Positions 39,600 through 50,353 of a stretch of DNA of 64,000 bases are shown one piece after another. The stretch is from Metridium senile (lineage: Eukaryota > Cnidaria > Anthozoa > Actiniaria > Metridiidae). The stretch covers positions 47,586,379-47,650,378 of the forward strand of contig OX459096.1 in NCBI GenBank assembly GCA_949775045.1, in the 5' to 3' direction. The notes beneath the pieces were generated by a model that saw nothing but the letters and a program-made list of their open reading frames with translations, had not been told where the DNA came from and did not search any database. A program made the translations under genes and the position numbers. The first letter of the stretch is position 1, and each line of letters opens with the position of its first letter.

Positions 39600-42500
39600 T
39601 TAGGTTATTTCTTTAGTGAAATTTGCTGGAAATACTCCTTTAAAGCCTGTGATGGCATGAACACCCATCAACCAACCATCATCCTGAAAAACAAGCACAC
39701 AGGTTTAAACGATTACGTTGTTGGTTAACTCGTGAAATACAATGAGTTTACTAAAGAACATAAGTTGATTGTAAAAATCACCATGTAACAGACAAATCCA
39801 TTATCATATTCGTCCTCATTATCACCGGCATCGTCATGATCACTGTCATTATTATCACTGTCATTTGCAGCATTATCATCGTTATAGTCGCCATCTTTAA
39901 CATCACCATTCTCGCGGACGCTGTCATCATCGTCGTCATCGTCGTCATCATCATCCTCATCATCACCAGCATCATCATCATCATCATCATCATGACATAA
40001 TCATTATCATCATCATCATTTTGGTCGCCATCCTTAACATCACCATCTACGAAATTGTCGTCATCATCATCGTCATCGTCATCATCGTCATCATCCTCGT
40101 CATCAGCATCATCAGCATCATGACACATCATTATATCATTATATCATCATTATCATAATCATTATAGTCGCCATCCTTAATAACATCACCATCTTCGACA
40201 CCGTCACCATCGTCGTCATCATCATCATCCTCATCAGCATCAGCATCATTATCAGCATCATTTTAGTCGCCATCCTTAACATCACCATCCTCGACACCGT
40301 CATCATCGTCGTCATCAACCTCATCAGCATAGCATCATGACATCATCATCATCATCATAATCGTCGTCTAACGTCATCGTGACAACATTGGCTTTTATTT
40401 CGCGTGTGTTTTTCAGCCGTACTTCAAACAACTTAAAAATAATTCACACCAGTATTTTGCTATACTTATCTCCACTAAAGTGATTATCCACTAACCTGCT
40501 CCTCTGGTTCGTCAAAAGGAATCACAAAAATAGTATCATTCTTCTCAAACGATAACTCATCATCATCCTCTGCTTCATATTTATGCGTCGCGTGGACCTG
40601 AAGATCAATGTTTTAAAATTATTACGCTGAAGTAAAAACGTTTTGACATCGTTTGACACTATGTCCATGAAATAGAATCAAATTCAGTGGCAACTTCACT
40701 TCACTTTACTAATTTTATTGTGCTACCTCTAAAAGATATGGATTGCACAACAACTGTTTGATACTACTTCAGTGGGCATTACTCCCTATATCAAAAAAGT
40801 AATATTTGTAACGAGATATTTTGTATCTCATATTTCTTGCTCTGGTAGAGTGATAGTGACTATCAGTGACTAGTGATCACTAAATATAATCTTTTTTCGC
40901 TTTATTTACAGTAATCAACAAAAACAATTGTACGTCTCTCTGCGATGTGATCCTACTATACTTTAACAATATTGCATTCACATAATAAATAGAAATGTGA
41001 GAGGGGCTGTTATTTTGTATTACTTGGTATATTTCTGTCTTTATCCAAAGGCCATCAGCATAAATATCCAGAGTAATAAAAAATGACTAGCCTTCTCGCA
41101 TTTCTATTCATTATCAAACTGTATGTAAATATATTTCAATCAGAGTACTTACCCTATAAAGGGAGCCAGGTATCTCTGTTATAGTATCACTAGACTCCTT
41201 AGCTGGTTTCTAAATCAAAATCATACCATTAGAGCTGTCCTCATTAACCCGTGAAACCAGAGTTAATGGTGAAACAAAGTGTGAAGTGTGATAGTCAAAC
41301 AACACTGAACAAAATAACACAATAGTCTAAAGAGTGTTTCACATGTTAATGAGAACAACTCTAATTTTGTCATTAGTCTCTATTTTCACACAACCATTAT
41401 GCCTTCTGTTTGGGGGAGGGGGGGGGGGGGGGTAGATATTGTAATTCAAATTTGTTTGATTTCAATTACAATAGCTACCCCTCAGAAGGCATTATGGCTA
41501 TTGTGAAAGTAGAGAATAAACTAAATCCTGATAAAGTGACTAATTTGGATAACTAAATATGTCTACCAAATATTGCAGCTTATAAAAACATCAGGGTCTA
41601 GTCCACTTGTTAATTTTGGAAACAATTTGAAAACTTTCTAGCTCAATTCCTGTTCAATTTTTTTTTTCTGACATAGTCTTCATAGCCCAAGTAATATATG
41701 TAGTTTTGTCAAAAGAAGAAATTACAAATCGAGTTTCAATAACAAATTTCCTGGTCAAAACTTTGAGTTAATCATATATATATCTAGATGGAGAAGCAAT
41801 CTTTATTGAAACCAGTGTACAAAGACCACCTAAACTATAAACCTAAACTCAGACAAAAGGCTAAAGCTTGAAACATCAGTAAAGGTAAGTCAACATTTTT
41901 TACAGTGTTACAAATTTCATTATATTACCTATTGTTTATATCAAACACTGACGCAGTCTATACTAGTTTACTCGCTAGTTTCCATTTATAAATAAAGATA
42001 GATATACCTGAATATTTAATAAATGTGCCGTAAACTAAGCAATTTTAGCAAATATTATCATCATATCATAACTATAACTAAAGTTGTTATTTTGTTATCA
42101 TTATGTTTGTACCGGTGCTATTTGCGGAGGTAGTGGTCGTGGTGCTGGTGTAGGTTTTACAACAGGTTGACTACTAGGGTCTTGTTCATCTTGTTCATCT
42201 GGTTCATCTTGATATGGTACAGGTAATGGTGGTTTGTTTGGTGAAGCAGGTGCCTGCTGCTCATCACTCATATGATTATCATTGAATGGATTGGTCGCTA
42301 TAATCAAAATTGAAATAACAAATAAATAACCTACATGCTTCATCATGGCTTTGCTTGGGCTTCCTGTGCCAGCATCAAGTCAGAGATAACACAGGAACCC
42401 CAATGAAGAAATAAGAAGAGTTATGTTTGGAGAAGGCAGTGAAGTAAATGCGATTTTTTCGAAAAATATATATAGATAATGCTTGTTGGAAGGAGTTTCA

Positions 42501-45500
42501 TAAAATATAAGTCAGTTCACAAACATAGAAAGGAACCCATCACATTGTAAACTTACCAGCTGAATTATCAAACAAGAAATTAAGATACATACCATCAGCT
42601 TCAGTGACTTCATCAGCCTCAGTGACTTCCTTGTCTTGACTTGTGCCTGTACAACAATGGAAACTATTTGAGTGATTAATGTCCAAAACATCTGGGGCCA
42701 GTTTTACGAAGCCTGGATAAAGTTATCCACTGGATAAGAGTTATCCAGTCTGTAGAATTTGTATAGGTTTTATCCGTTGGATAGGGATATATCCAATAGT
42801 GCTATTCAGGTTTCGTAGAACCCACCCCAGTGAGTTCCCCTCTCATATAGTCTCTTGTGCAGCTGCAATTTGTGTCATCATACAGCATTCTCTCCCAACA
42901 TACACTGTGGCTGTACAGTTTGAATTTATTGGGGGAATTAGTGGATCTTGCTTCAGTGGGCAAATTATTCCACAATTTGGTGTCACTGAATTAGAAACTT
43001 CATTTCATAATCTCAGTGCATGGCTTAGGAAGAGTTAATTTATTCATTCTGTCTCTATGCATTGTATGAAATTATTGCAGTTTCTATTTCTTTTGTTTTC
43101 GTACCTTCAGAATCATCAGCCTTCACATCTTTGTCAATAGATAGTTTAGTTATGCTTCCTTGGTGAGAATCAGTTTGTCCAGAGTTGGAAAGTTGTTCTG
43201 CATCATCACTATCAGATATGGGGTTAACACTAGATGCAAAACAACAAAAATTAATGAGTGATGAAGTAAAAAGTATGCTTTCTGAGATCAGGTTAACACT
43301 GTTATGTATATATTCAACATATTCTTGTTTGTTTGTTTTTAGATAAAATTATTTTTTTGGCATTTTCTGTTCTAACTCTTGGATGCATTATGATGGCAAC
43401 ACACAACAGCTAATGTTTGTTCACATTTCTGTCACCTTGAAAATATTACAGTAACCATAATTAGCCAACTTATCCCCTTATTAAGTAAATTTAAATGTGT
43501 TTTTATTGTTTAGTGGTAACAATTAAGCCAATCTTGCCCCTGTAAATACACCTTTGTTTTAATAGTACAGCGACACTCGAAAAACATGAAACTGGAGTAT
43601 CGCCCAATAATAGAGTGACAAAGTAGTTGTTATCTGAACTATTAATTAATAAATAAATGAAGAGATTGATATCAATAATTAATTATTAATCATTACAGCT
43701 ACTAGACTTATTTAACACATGCATGGTCATGGCTATTGTCTTCAGTGGTTAATGGTGATATCAACTAACCTCGATAATTGGAAAGGTCTCCTAGTTGTAT
43801 GTGTTCCTGATGATGCTTCAACAACCAGGCCATCAAGAAGATCATTCATTTGAGTTTTGATCTGTAAAATAATTTATAAAATAAATGAATAATTAATGAG
43901 AATTTAACAAAAGAAATCACAATCAATTAGCATATTAAACTTGTTTCAACTAGGATTTTCTCGGCTTGATTTTATTACTTTTATCTTGAAAATTTTAGTA
44001 AAATATAAAAGAACTATATCGCATACAGATCAGCTGCTCATATTGCATAATATTACATAAATGATAATCAAAACAAAAGACTTTATGATTCTAAGTTCAA
44101 AGAATTCATACTTTTGCTGCTTCTCTGTGGAATACTGCTTCTGCATTGAAAATACTTTGAAATGAAGACACGTAGAAAGCAATTCGACTGAAATGAATAA
44201 AAATAACTTGTTAGAATCAATATAAAATGTGATCTTACGATCAAAAACAATAGTGATTTCCACAAGTTAGAGCTCAGTTACAAGTTCAAAGCTTCAGGTT
44301 AAGTTTTCAGGGTTTATTAAGACTTAGAGAAGGCTTTACTTAATCAGCCTGTTTGTACCTGTAACCAAGCTTCTTTAACCTTCAAAAACAAACACAAATA
44401 GCACATCTTTCATATCTCAACTTACCTATCATAAAGTGCAGGTAGTTCTTCATAGAGTTCAGCATGTAGCTTTGTATAGACTGACTTTGCCTCACTAAAT
44501 TCTTCCTGGGACTGTCAAAAAAAAAAAAAAAAAAATCATAGTACTATGTTCAATGTAATTATTAGTAGCAATACAAATTTATAAGCCAGGAGAAATTCTC
44601 TTTACACATCAATTAACCTCAACGGATATAATTCTTGAACTACATTTTTCCCCCCAAACTTTAATACATTATATTGCAATAGGCAATGAGCACAATTTCC
44701 CATTTCCTAGAACAAAGTATGATGGGAAACTTGCATTATTTTATGCAGGTTAAAATACATATTAAACAAATTGATCAGTTATTATGTTATTTCTACAAAA
44801 ACAGCAAACAGTCATTTTAGCAACAAATAAAAAGTGTTATGAAACAATTTTTGAAAGTATTTCTGTAACAGTACAAAAACTTAATTTCCCATCATGCTTT
44901 GTCCAGAAAATGTCTCTCTTGCATATTGCCTCTCTACATTGCAAAGCCTTATGGGTGATCAATGTTCAACAGTCAATACATACAACCAGATGCACACAGC
45001 CAGATGTACACAATTGAATACATTTTAATTTTGGACACAAACCTGAGACAATTTCTTTTGATCTGCATTCTTTCCTTTTGCATTGAGAGTCTAATTTGTT
45101 AAGACAATACAGAGCAGTTAGGATTAACATGTTATTCAGGTATCTATATCAAATGAAGATAACTCTTAAATCATTACCTCAAAGTTGTGTCTTAATCTGT
45201 CATAATCAACTAGCTTTCTTCCATGTTTATTAATTCTTGCCTGAAAAACAACAACAGTATAGAGTAGAAGTTTACTTATAACTCTGTTGTAAATGATATT
45301 TATTTAATAGAAACAGGTTCCCATTTAAATCTGTACTTATGCAAATTTTGTTGATGTGTGCTAAACACACAGATCAACAATCAGAGAAGTTCACTTCAGA
45401 AATAATATACTTTGATTGGTTGATCTGTGTGTTTAGCACACATTAACATGCACACAATTTGCATAAGTACAGATTTAAATGGGAAAGTACAGATTTAAAT

Positions 45501-48500
45501 GGGAAAGTACAGATTTAAATGGGAACCTGTTAGACCAGTTTCATGTTATCAAGCACCACTGTACTATTTGACAAAAGGTGCATTTGCACAGGGATAACCT
45601 CAAATCAGAGCCAAATCAAGTGTGTTTTCTACCAATTGATAAGCGATACAAGTCATTTTTTTGTGCTTTGCTCGGAATTTGTTAATATGGTGACAACAAA
45701 TTGAGGTTTAACTTGTGCAAATGTACCTTTTGTCAAATAGTACAGCAGTGCTAGATAACATGAAAATGGAGTATTGTTAGAAGAGTTTGGTTGGATTTAG
45801 TGAGACATTATGCATAAAACTAAAAATGAATCAATAACTATCATTAACTAATGAATCAACACCAGACTGAAAAAAGGAAGGTCAATTTGCATTTCAAAAA
45901 TTCAAACCAAATTGGACCATACTCTGCGAACAGGTATCCCTAACTTACAATATTACTGGAAATTTTCAATTGACATTTTTTAGAAAAAACATAAAAACTT
46001 AAACTAGTTTAATATTTATACCTTAATATCAGGGAATTGACTTTGGTAGGCAGTAAGTGGGCCCAGCACTTCATCCTGTAACTTTTCTTGTAAATCTGCC
46101 CAATAAATGTGCAGTCTCTAAACAAGACAAACATTGCTATTATATATAAGATCAATAAATATTACTTTTCATTCTTAAGTTAAAATTGTTAATTAGTGTA
46201 GGAAATTACACTGTTCGAGAAGAATTAATGAAAAATACTGTGCGTATTTGATGAAAGTGGCTTAAATTTACCACAATTGTGTAGCATGAGTGGTATTCTG
46301 CCTCTTTCATCAATTACAAGCGGTATTTTTAATTAATTCTTTGAGAACGAAGTTGTAATTTCCTATTAATAACACATCTACATAAAATGCGAGTCTCAGA
46401 TGAAGAAGAAGGCAAACAAAAACAAAAACACACACACGCGGCAAAGCACACCAGGAAGGACGCGTGCAATAAGTTAATTGCATGGTATTAAGAAAAAAAT
46501 CACAGTCAATCAACCAATCAAAAATGAGCATTTTATGTAGATGTGGTATTATCATCTAAGTAATATTGTATAAAATAATTTGTCAACAATGGCATTTATC
46601 ATAAAAGATTATCATAAATGATCTAGGCAATTTGAGTTTGTGCACAATCAATGACGGTTTTGATCTTTTGTGCAAACCCATTGATTGAACAGTTTTGAGA
46701 AAATGGCAGGTAGAAATTACATTGTCAAAGAAAAGAAAGTGCATTTTTCATCATCCTTTAACATAATTCTTATGAAGGAATTTATAGTGGTATTCTGATG
46801 ATTGCAACCGGGGGTGGGGGGGGGGGGGCTTATATTTACTATACAGGGATGTTCCGCCAAATAGGGTGTGGTTTTTTGCCTTGGCCTCTTGAATAGGGTA
46901 CATATTTTTATCCCCCCAGGATTGCAATGATGGCTCCCTTGTTCTCTTCTTCATTACCACCGTCATCATTATAATTGCCATGCTTACATCTAATAGTTGG
47001 AATGTAACGTCACGACCAGTCCATTCTGGTTCATACACTTCTTTGATAGCTTCACCAAATTCTAGACTTGCTGCTATCATAGCTGAAATAACAATAAATA
47101 AAATTTTGTTAGTAATATATAAACAGAAAGCTCCACTAAATAATGATTTAAAACATACCAGTGTATATTTTTTTGTAAATTAGAATTAGAATAAGAAACA
47201 CTTTCTGTAATATTAAATGTAGTATTAACCCTTTGACTACTGGGCTTTTTTGACATTTTTGAGCGATTTTCTGGATATAAACGATCCGTAGGATTTCTTG
47301 ACTCCATATTTGGCGTTACCATGGAAAGTGCTGCTGTTTTGTAATCTCAGGGGCTCAAGTTCTCAGGCCACATGACTTTTAGATCGTTTAAAAGCATCGT
47401 TGGATATTTACACTGGCTCAAAGTTGGCTTAAATAGGAATTTTGTTAATTTTAGGGTCATATTTTGCCTTTAGTCACTACTGGAAGAGCATCATTAAGCT
47501 TCAAGGTAGCAAAGAGCTCACTTTCTGGAAGAAATCAGCGAGGAATCTCACTTTGTCAGCAAAAAATGATCGATGTTTGGTTCATTCGGTTTTGGCGGGC
47601 TTAGAACAAAGTTAGGTTTGGAGTTCGACTAAAGGCAAATTCTCGGACCTGCCGCGGTTATTTATCGAAGTTGTGATGATAGAGGAACACAACAAGCGCG
47701 AAATTTTGGCAGAAAACCGAGGTGACCCTAGACTTATAAAAAAATTATAAAAGGACGGTGGGGAGTACTCCATGTGGAAAATTGTCATGGTTACCCACAA
47801 TGCTTTGCAGTCGTAAATACTTGAAAACACAGTTTCGTGAAGTGAAAAAAAGTGAAAAAACTTGCCATAGCTATAGCACAAGGACTGAATTTTGTTGTGA
47901 AAACGGCCTTTTCGTCTAAAAACGATTTTTTTCGATACAAAATCCAATGTCAAAAAAGTGTGATTTTCACTATTGAAAAATAAGGCAAAAACGGTCATTT
48001 TTGACTTTCCTAAAGTTCATATGGAATTTTTGTGCTAAAATTGCTTGTTTCTTTTGACTGACATGCTATGAAAATTTGAAAAACTTCCTAGTGCTTACTA
48101 ACATTCAAACGGCTGGGAAAATTTGGCTTGTTTAAAAAAGTTAGAATTTTTCAAAGCAAGGTCGTTTTTTTACGGGCGGTTTCGGGTGCCGTAGTAGTCA
48201 AAGGGTTAAATAATATTAGATAACTACTGATAAATGTACTATTTTGAAATTTGAAATTTTATAAAACAAATCGTAATACCTTTGATGCAAGAATTGTAGT
48301 TTTTGAAATCTTTTTGTAGTCTCTGAGCAGCTGCCTATAAAGAAGTAGACAGTCAGTAAAACTTACTAAAAATATCAACTCACTATCAATAATTTTGTAA
48401 AATAGAAAATTAACATAATTATCGAGGAAAACTTGTCCACCAAAATGACAATATTAAAGAACATTACCTTAAGGTAGGATCATGAATAATACACTATTCA

Positions 48501-50043
48501 CTGGTAATGATACATGTTTCAAAGGGTTGACGGTCTGACATCTGAATCTGAATCTAAAAGCTGTACAGTCTTTCTACTTACACACGCACAGAAAAAGTAC
48601 ATTCAAAGTAACGTCTGATACTTCCAAGTTTTCAAATCAGAGACAAAACGTAAAAAATTAATAATAATGAATCCTGACTGCAATTTCAGAATTTTTAACT
48701 TGAAACTCCTAACATTTTATTCAAATTTTACCACAAATGAGATAATTTGGCTTTTAATATATCAAAATTGGCATTGAAATACTTTGTCTCAGATGTCAGA
48801 CTGTCATCATTTCTGAAACTGTCATATATATTATATAGACAGGAAGTTAAGGTAGAATTAAGCTAACAGTGGATTCTACTCAAGGGTCCACACTTCACTC
48901 AATAATGACCTGACTTAACTAGATCAAGCACACACCAGACAAAAACAAACAAAATACAACAAACAAACAAACAAACAAAACAACAAAGAAAAAACAACAA
49001 ATGGAAAACAACTACTGAAACTATTACAGTTACAATATTTCTATATTTTTTTTACATATTTTTAATCTAAAAAAATTAAGACATTTTTATCATAAAAATG
49101 TGTTTTATATGTAGCATGCAGCTATAAAATTAAGTTGTATGTTGATTTTTTGCTTTGATTTTAGAACACGACTTACTAGACATTTGTATGCTGCTCAGTG
49201 ACCTTCATAACATGTACGGTTGTTTAGGGTTGACTTTTATAGTAAATTGTTATTTATATTTATTATTCATGATAAATTTGACATTTTAAATTATTTATTC
49301 TGTCCAATTAAGGATATTATATTATGTACATGTAATTTCCAGTAAATACGACTTATGAGAAACGAGTTTTACTGCTAAGATAGCCAAACACGCTAGTTAT
49401 TTGTCAATAGAGACGAGATTGGATACATTTGTTATATAAACATCAATGATTTGTACAGATGAAATTTGTAGAAAATTTGTAAAATTTTACCATAGTATCA
49501 GATGTGGTTAAAATGGTTAAGAAAATGCTGAAATATGACCTTACAAAGGCACTTTTAATATGAAGGACTCTTCACTAGTTAAGAAGAAATAAAGACTTAT
49601 AGCTCAATAAACCAAGGAATAGACCAAAAAGTAGTTAAGTCAAGTAAGAAAAAGAAACCCTTGCCTGTTGTTTGTTGAAATTGAAGACAAATTCATCAAA
49701 TGTGACATCTTTGGTTTCATTCGCCTTGCCTAGCTTCTGTTTTACCTAGTAAAGCCACCACAATACAACAGTAAATAACAGATAAATCAATGTACAATAA
49801 TTATAGTAGATGATTGTGGCAAATCTAGGTTGACTGATTCTCCGAAACAAGCAGCAAATTTTACTCGGCACACTTTGATCACATCCTAAAGTGCCTCGAT
49901 CAAACACCACAGTGCTCGATTCACTTCAATGTAATGAAATAATCTGATACCTTTTCACCGGCTCTTTTGGCTCGTTTTGAAGTGATGCTAGCAGTTCTTG
50001 CTAAAAATCCCTTCTCTGCCATCTTCTCCACTCTGTCAGCCAT
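39600..50043 (-). CDS. BIN1: Amphiphysin/BIN1 homologue (N-BAR and SH3), 16 exons
   Basis: Exons in transcript order are 50043-49951, 49745-49665, 48334-48280, 47082-46988, 46117-46022, 45241-45179, 45090-45043, 44511-44426, 44187-44112, 43861-43770, 43229-43105, 42646-42593, 42297-42113, 41209-41153, 40597-40496 and 39683-39600 (TAA). They give 463 residues with all phases closing. The N-BAR domain (about 1-261) has QKLGKANETKD, EVYEPEWTGRD, QFPDIKARINKHGRKLVDYD and SRIAFYVSSFQSIF. The acidic/Ser linker contains an NPF motif (324-326, an EH-domain ligand) and PAPRPLPP, a likely SH3 ligand. The C-terminal SH3 (403-463) has ATHKYEAEDDDELSFEKND, DDGWLMGV and GVFPANFT. These proteins sense and bend membranes in endocytosis and tubule formation. 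The intron after exon 2 starts with GC, not GT. Amphiphysin and BIN1 are one family; an invertebrate has a single common ancestor-type gene, so the vertebrate symbol is only approximate. Confidence 0.96.
39776..40375. repeat. ATC trinucleotide-rich repeat in the last amphiphysin intron
   Basis: CATCATCGTCATC-type trimers occur with a higher-order unit of about 120-170 bp marked by TCGCCATCCTTAACATCACC (near 39890, 40023, 40168 and 40268). The Asp- and Met-rich ORFs are artefacts. Confidence 0.9.
41228..41518. mobile_element. Two adjacent hairpin MITEs in an amphiphysin intron
   Basis: The first (about 41230-41357) has arms AGAGCTGTCCTCATTAAC and GTTAATGAGAACAACTCT. The second (about 41371-41516) has arms TATTTTCACACAACCATTAT, GCCTTCTG and their mirror CAGAAGGCATTATGGCTATT, GTGAAA, with a poly-G tract inside. 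Confidence 0.78.
41519..42112. repeat. Amphiphysin intron with an inverted copy of the GTCGGTGTTTGATATAAACG family
   Basis: At 41885-41985 the sequence GTAAGTCAACATTTTTTACA, CATTATATTACC, TTTATATCAAACACTGACGC and AGTTTACTCGCTAGTTTCC is the reverse complement of the repeat seen at 9.13, 19.73 and 25.63 kb. The rest shows nothing. Confidence 0.7.
42690..42835. mobile_element. Small inverted-repeat element with ATCC/GGAT-rich core
   Basis: The ends GGGGCCAGTTTTACGAAGCC and its imperfect mirror GGTTTCGTAGAACCCACCCC enclose repeated GTTATCCA/TGGATA motifs. The ORF at 42799-43038 begins inside it and is not supported as coding. Confidence 0.7.
43518..43605. repeat. Fragment of the ACATGAAACTGGAGTAT MITE family
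   Basis: AATAGTACAGCGACACTCG, then ACATGAAACTGGAGTAT, matches the right end of the complete element at 45536-45783 and the fragment at 39288-39345. Confidence 0.65.
45313..45531. mobile_element. MITE with a triplicated internal 20-bp segment
   Basis: The left end AACAGGTTCCCATTTAAATC, TGTACTTATGCAAATT is mirrored at the right end. Inside, TGTGTGCTAAACACACAGAT is mirrored by ATCTGTGTGTTTAGCACACA. Just inside the right end TACAGATTTAAATGGGAA occurs three times in tandem. Confidence 0.85.
45536..45783. mobile_element. MITE with about 55-bp arms (CTCCA...TGGAG family)
   Basis: The left arm CCAGTTTCATGTTATCAAGC, ACCACTGTACTATTTGACAA, AAGGTGCATTTGCACA is mirrored by TGTGCAAATGTACCTTTTGT and GCTAGATAACATGAAAATGG on the right. 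It starts five bases after the previous element. Confidence 0.83.
46118..46987. other. Amphiphysin intron 4, non-coding
   Basis: This holds a CACACA/CG-rich patch near 46425-46440 and a poly-G tract at 46803-46828 with the GGGGGGCTTATATTTA motif, a likely element fragment. No exon was found. Minus-strand frames crossing 46751-47080 open only because they run out of the real exon 47082-46988. Confidence 0.55.
47229..48205. mobile_element. piggyBac-like non-autonomous element (about 977 bp)
   Basis: The ends are CCCTTTGACTACTGGGC and the mirror ACTACTGCC-type end reading GTAGTAGTCAAAGGG. They share the 13-bp terminal repeat CCCTTTGACTACT. A TTAA lies directly outside each end (47225-47228 and 48206-48209), the target duplication expected of piggyBac. 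The minus-strand ORF at 47612-47998 (128 codons) has no transposase motif I recognise. The element sits in amphiphysin intron 3. Confidence 0.82.
48440..49664. repeat. Amphiphysin intron 2 with an inverted-repeat element at about 48466-48860
   Basis: TTTCAAAGGGTTGACGGTCT, GACATCTGA is mirrored by TCAGATGTCAGACTGTCATC, TTTCTGAAAC. The outer CCTTAAGGTAGGATCATGA and TTAAGGTAGAATTAAGC look like ends in direct orientation. A short ACAAACAAACAAAC run is at 48950-48980. The remaining 700 bp show nothing. Confidence 0.6.
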
Positions 50044-50353
50044 GTTATCAAAATTTGTTCTTGATGATATTAGAACCGCTGGAGAACAGCCTAAATTTGC
50101 TAACTAGGGAGGGGTGAGTACAAACGTTTGGGTCTTACAAATAGAACAATTCTTTACCGGAAAATGTAATTTTATTAGTTTCAGTAAACATTGCCTATTC
50201 GAAAGGGTGTATCTAAATGAGTTAAGTTGTTATGAATTGTACAAAATAGGAATAACATATGATTTTCTATATTTGTATACTAGCCCCTCCCTACAGAGTT
50301 ACGACGACCTGTAAGATGACCGGAAAGGCACATGCGCATCACATGTATCCAAA
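50044..50353. promoter_or_regulatory. Shared 310-bp intergenic region between divergent amphiphysin and SNX4 genes
   Basis: The two start codons face away from each other across 310 bp, too short for two independent long promoters, so a bidirectional promoter is likely. No TATA box is evident near either start. The SNX4 side is more GC-rich (GACCGGAAAGGCACATGCGC), consistent with an ETS-like CCGGAA motif, which is inference. The ORF at 50114-50314 is not accepted. Confidence 0.55.

Noticed and set aside
39778..40330. Asp- and Met-rich minus-strand ORFs
   Set aside because: ATC-rich repeat in an amphiphysin intron.
42101..42346. Stand-alone 81-codon protein with an apparent signal peptide
   Set aside because: Its second half is amphiphysin exon 42297-42113. 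The hydrophobic start is intron sequence before the acceptor at 42298.
47612..47998. 128-codon ORF inside the piggyBac-like element as a transposase
   Set aside because: Too short and without recognisable DDE/DDD motifs; treated as chance.
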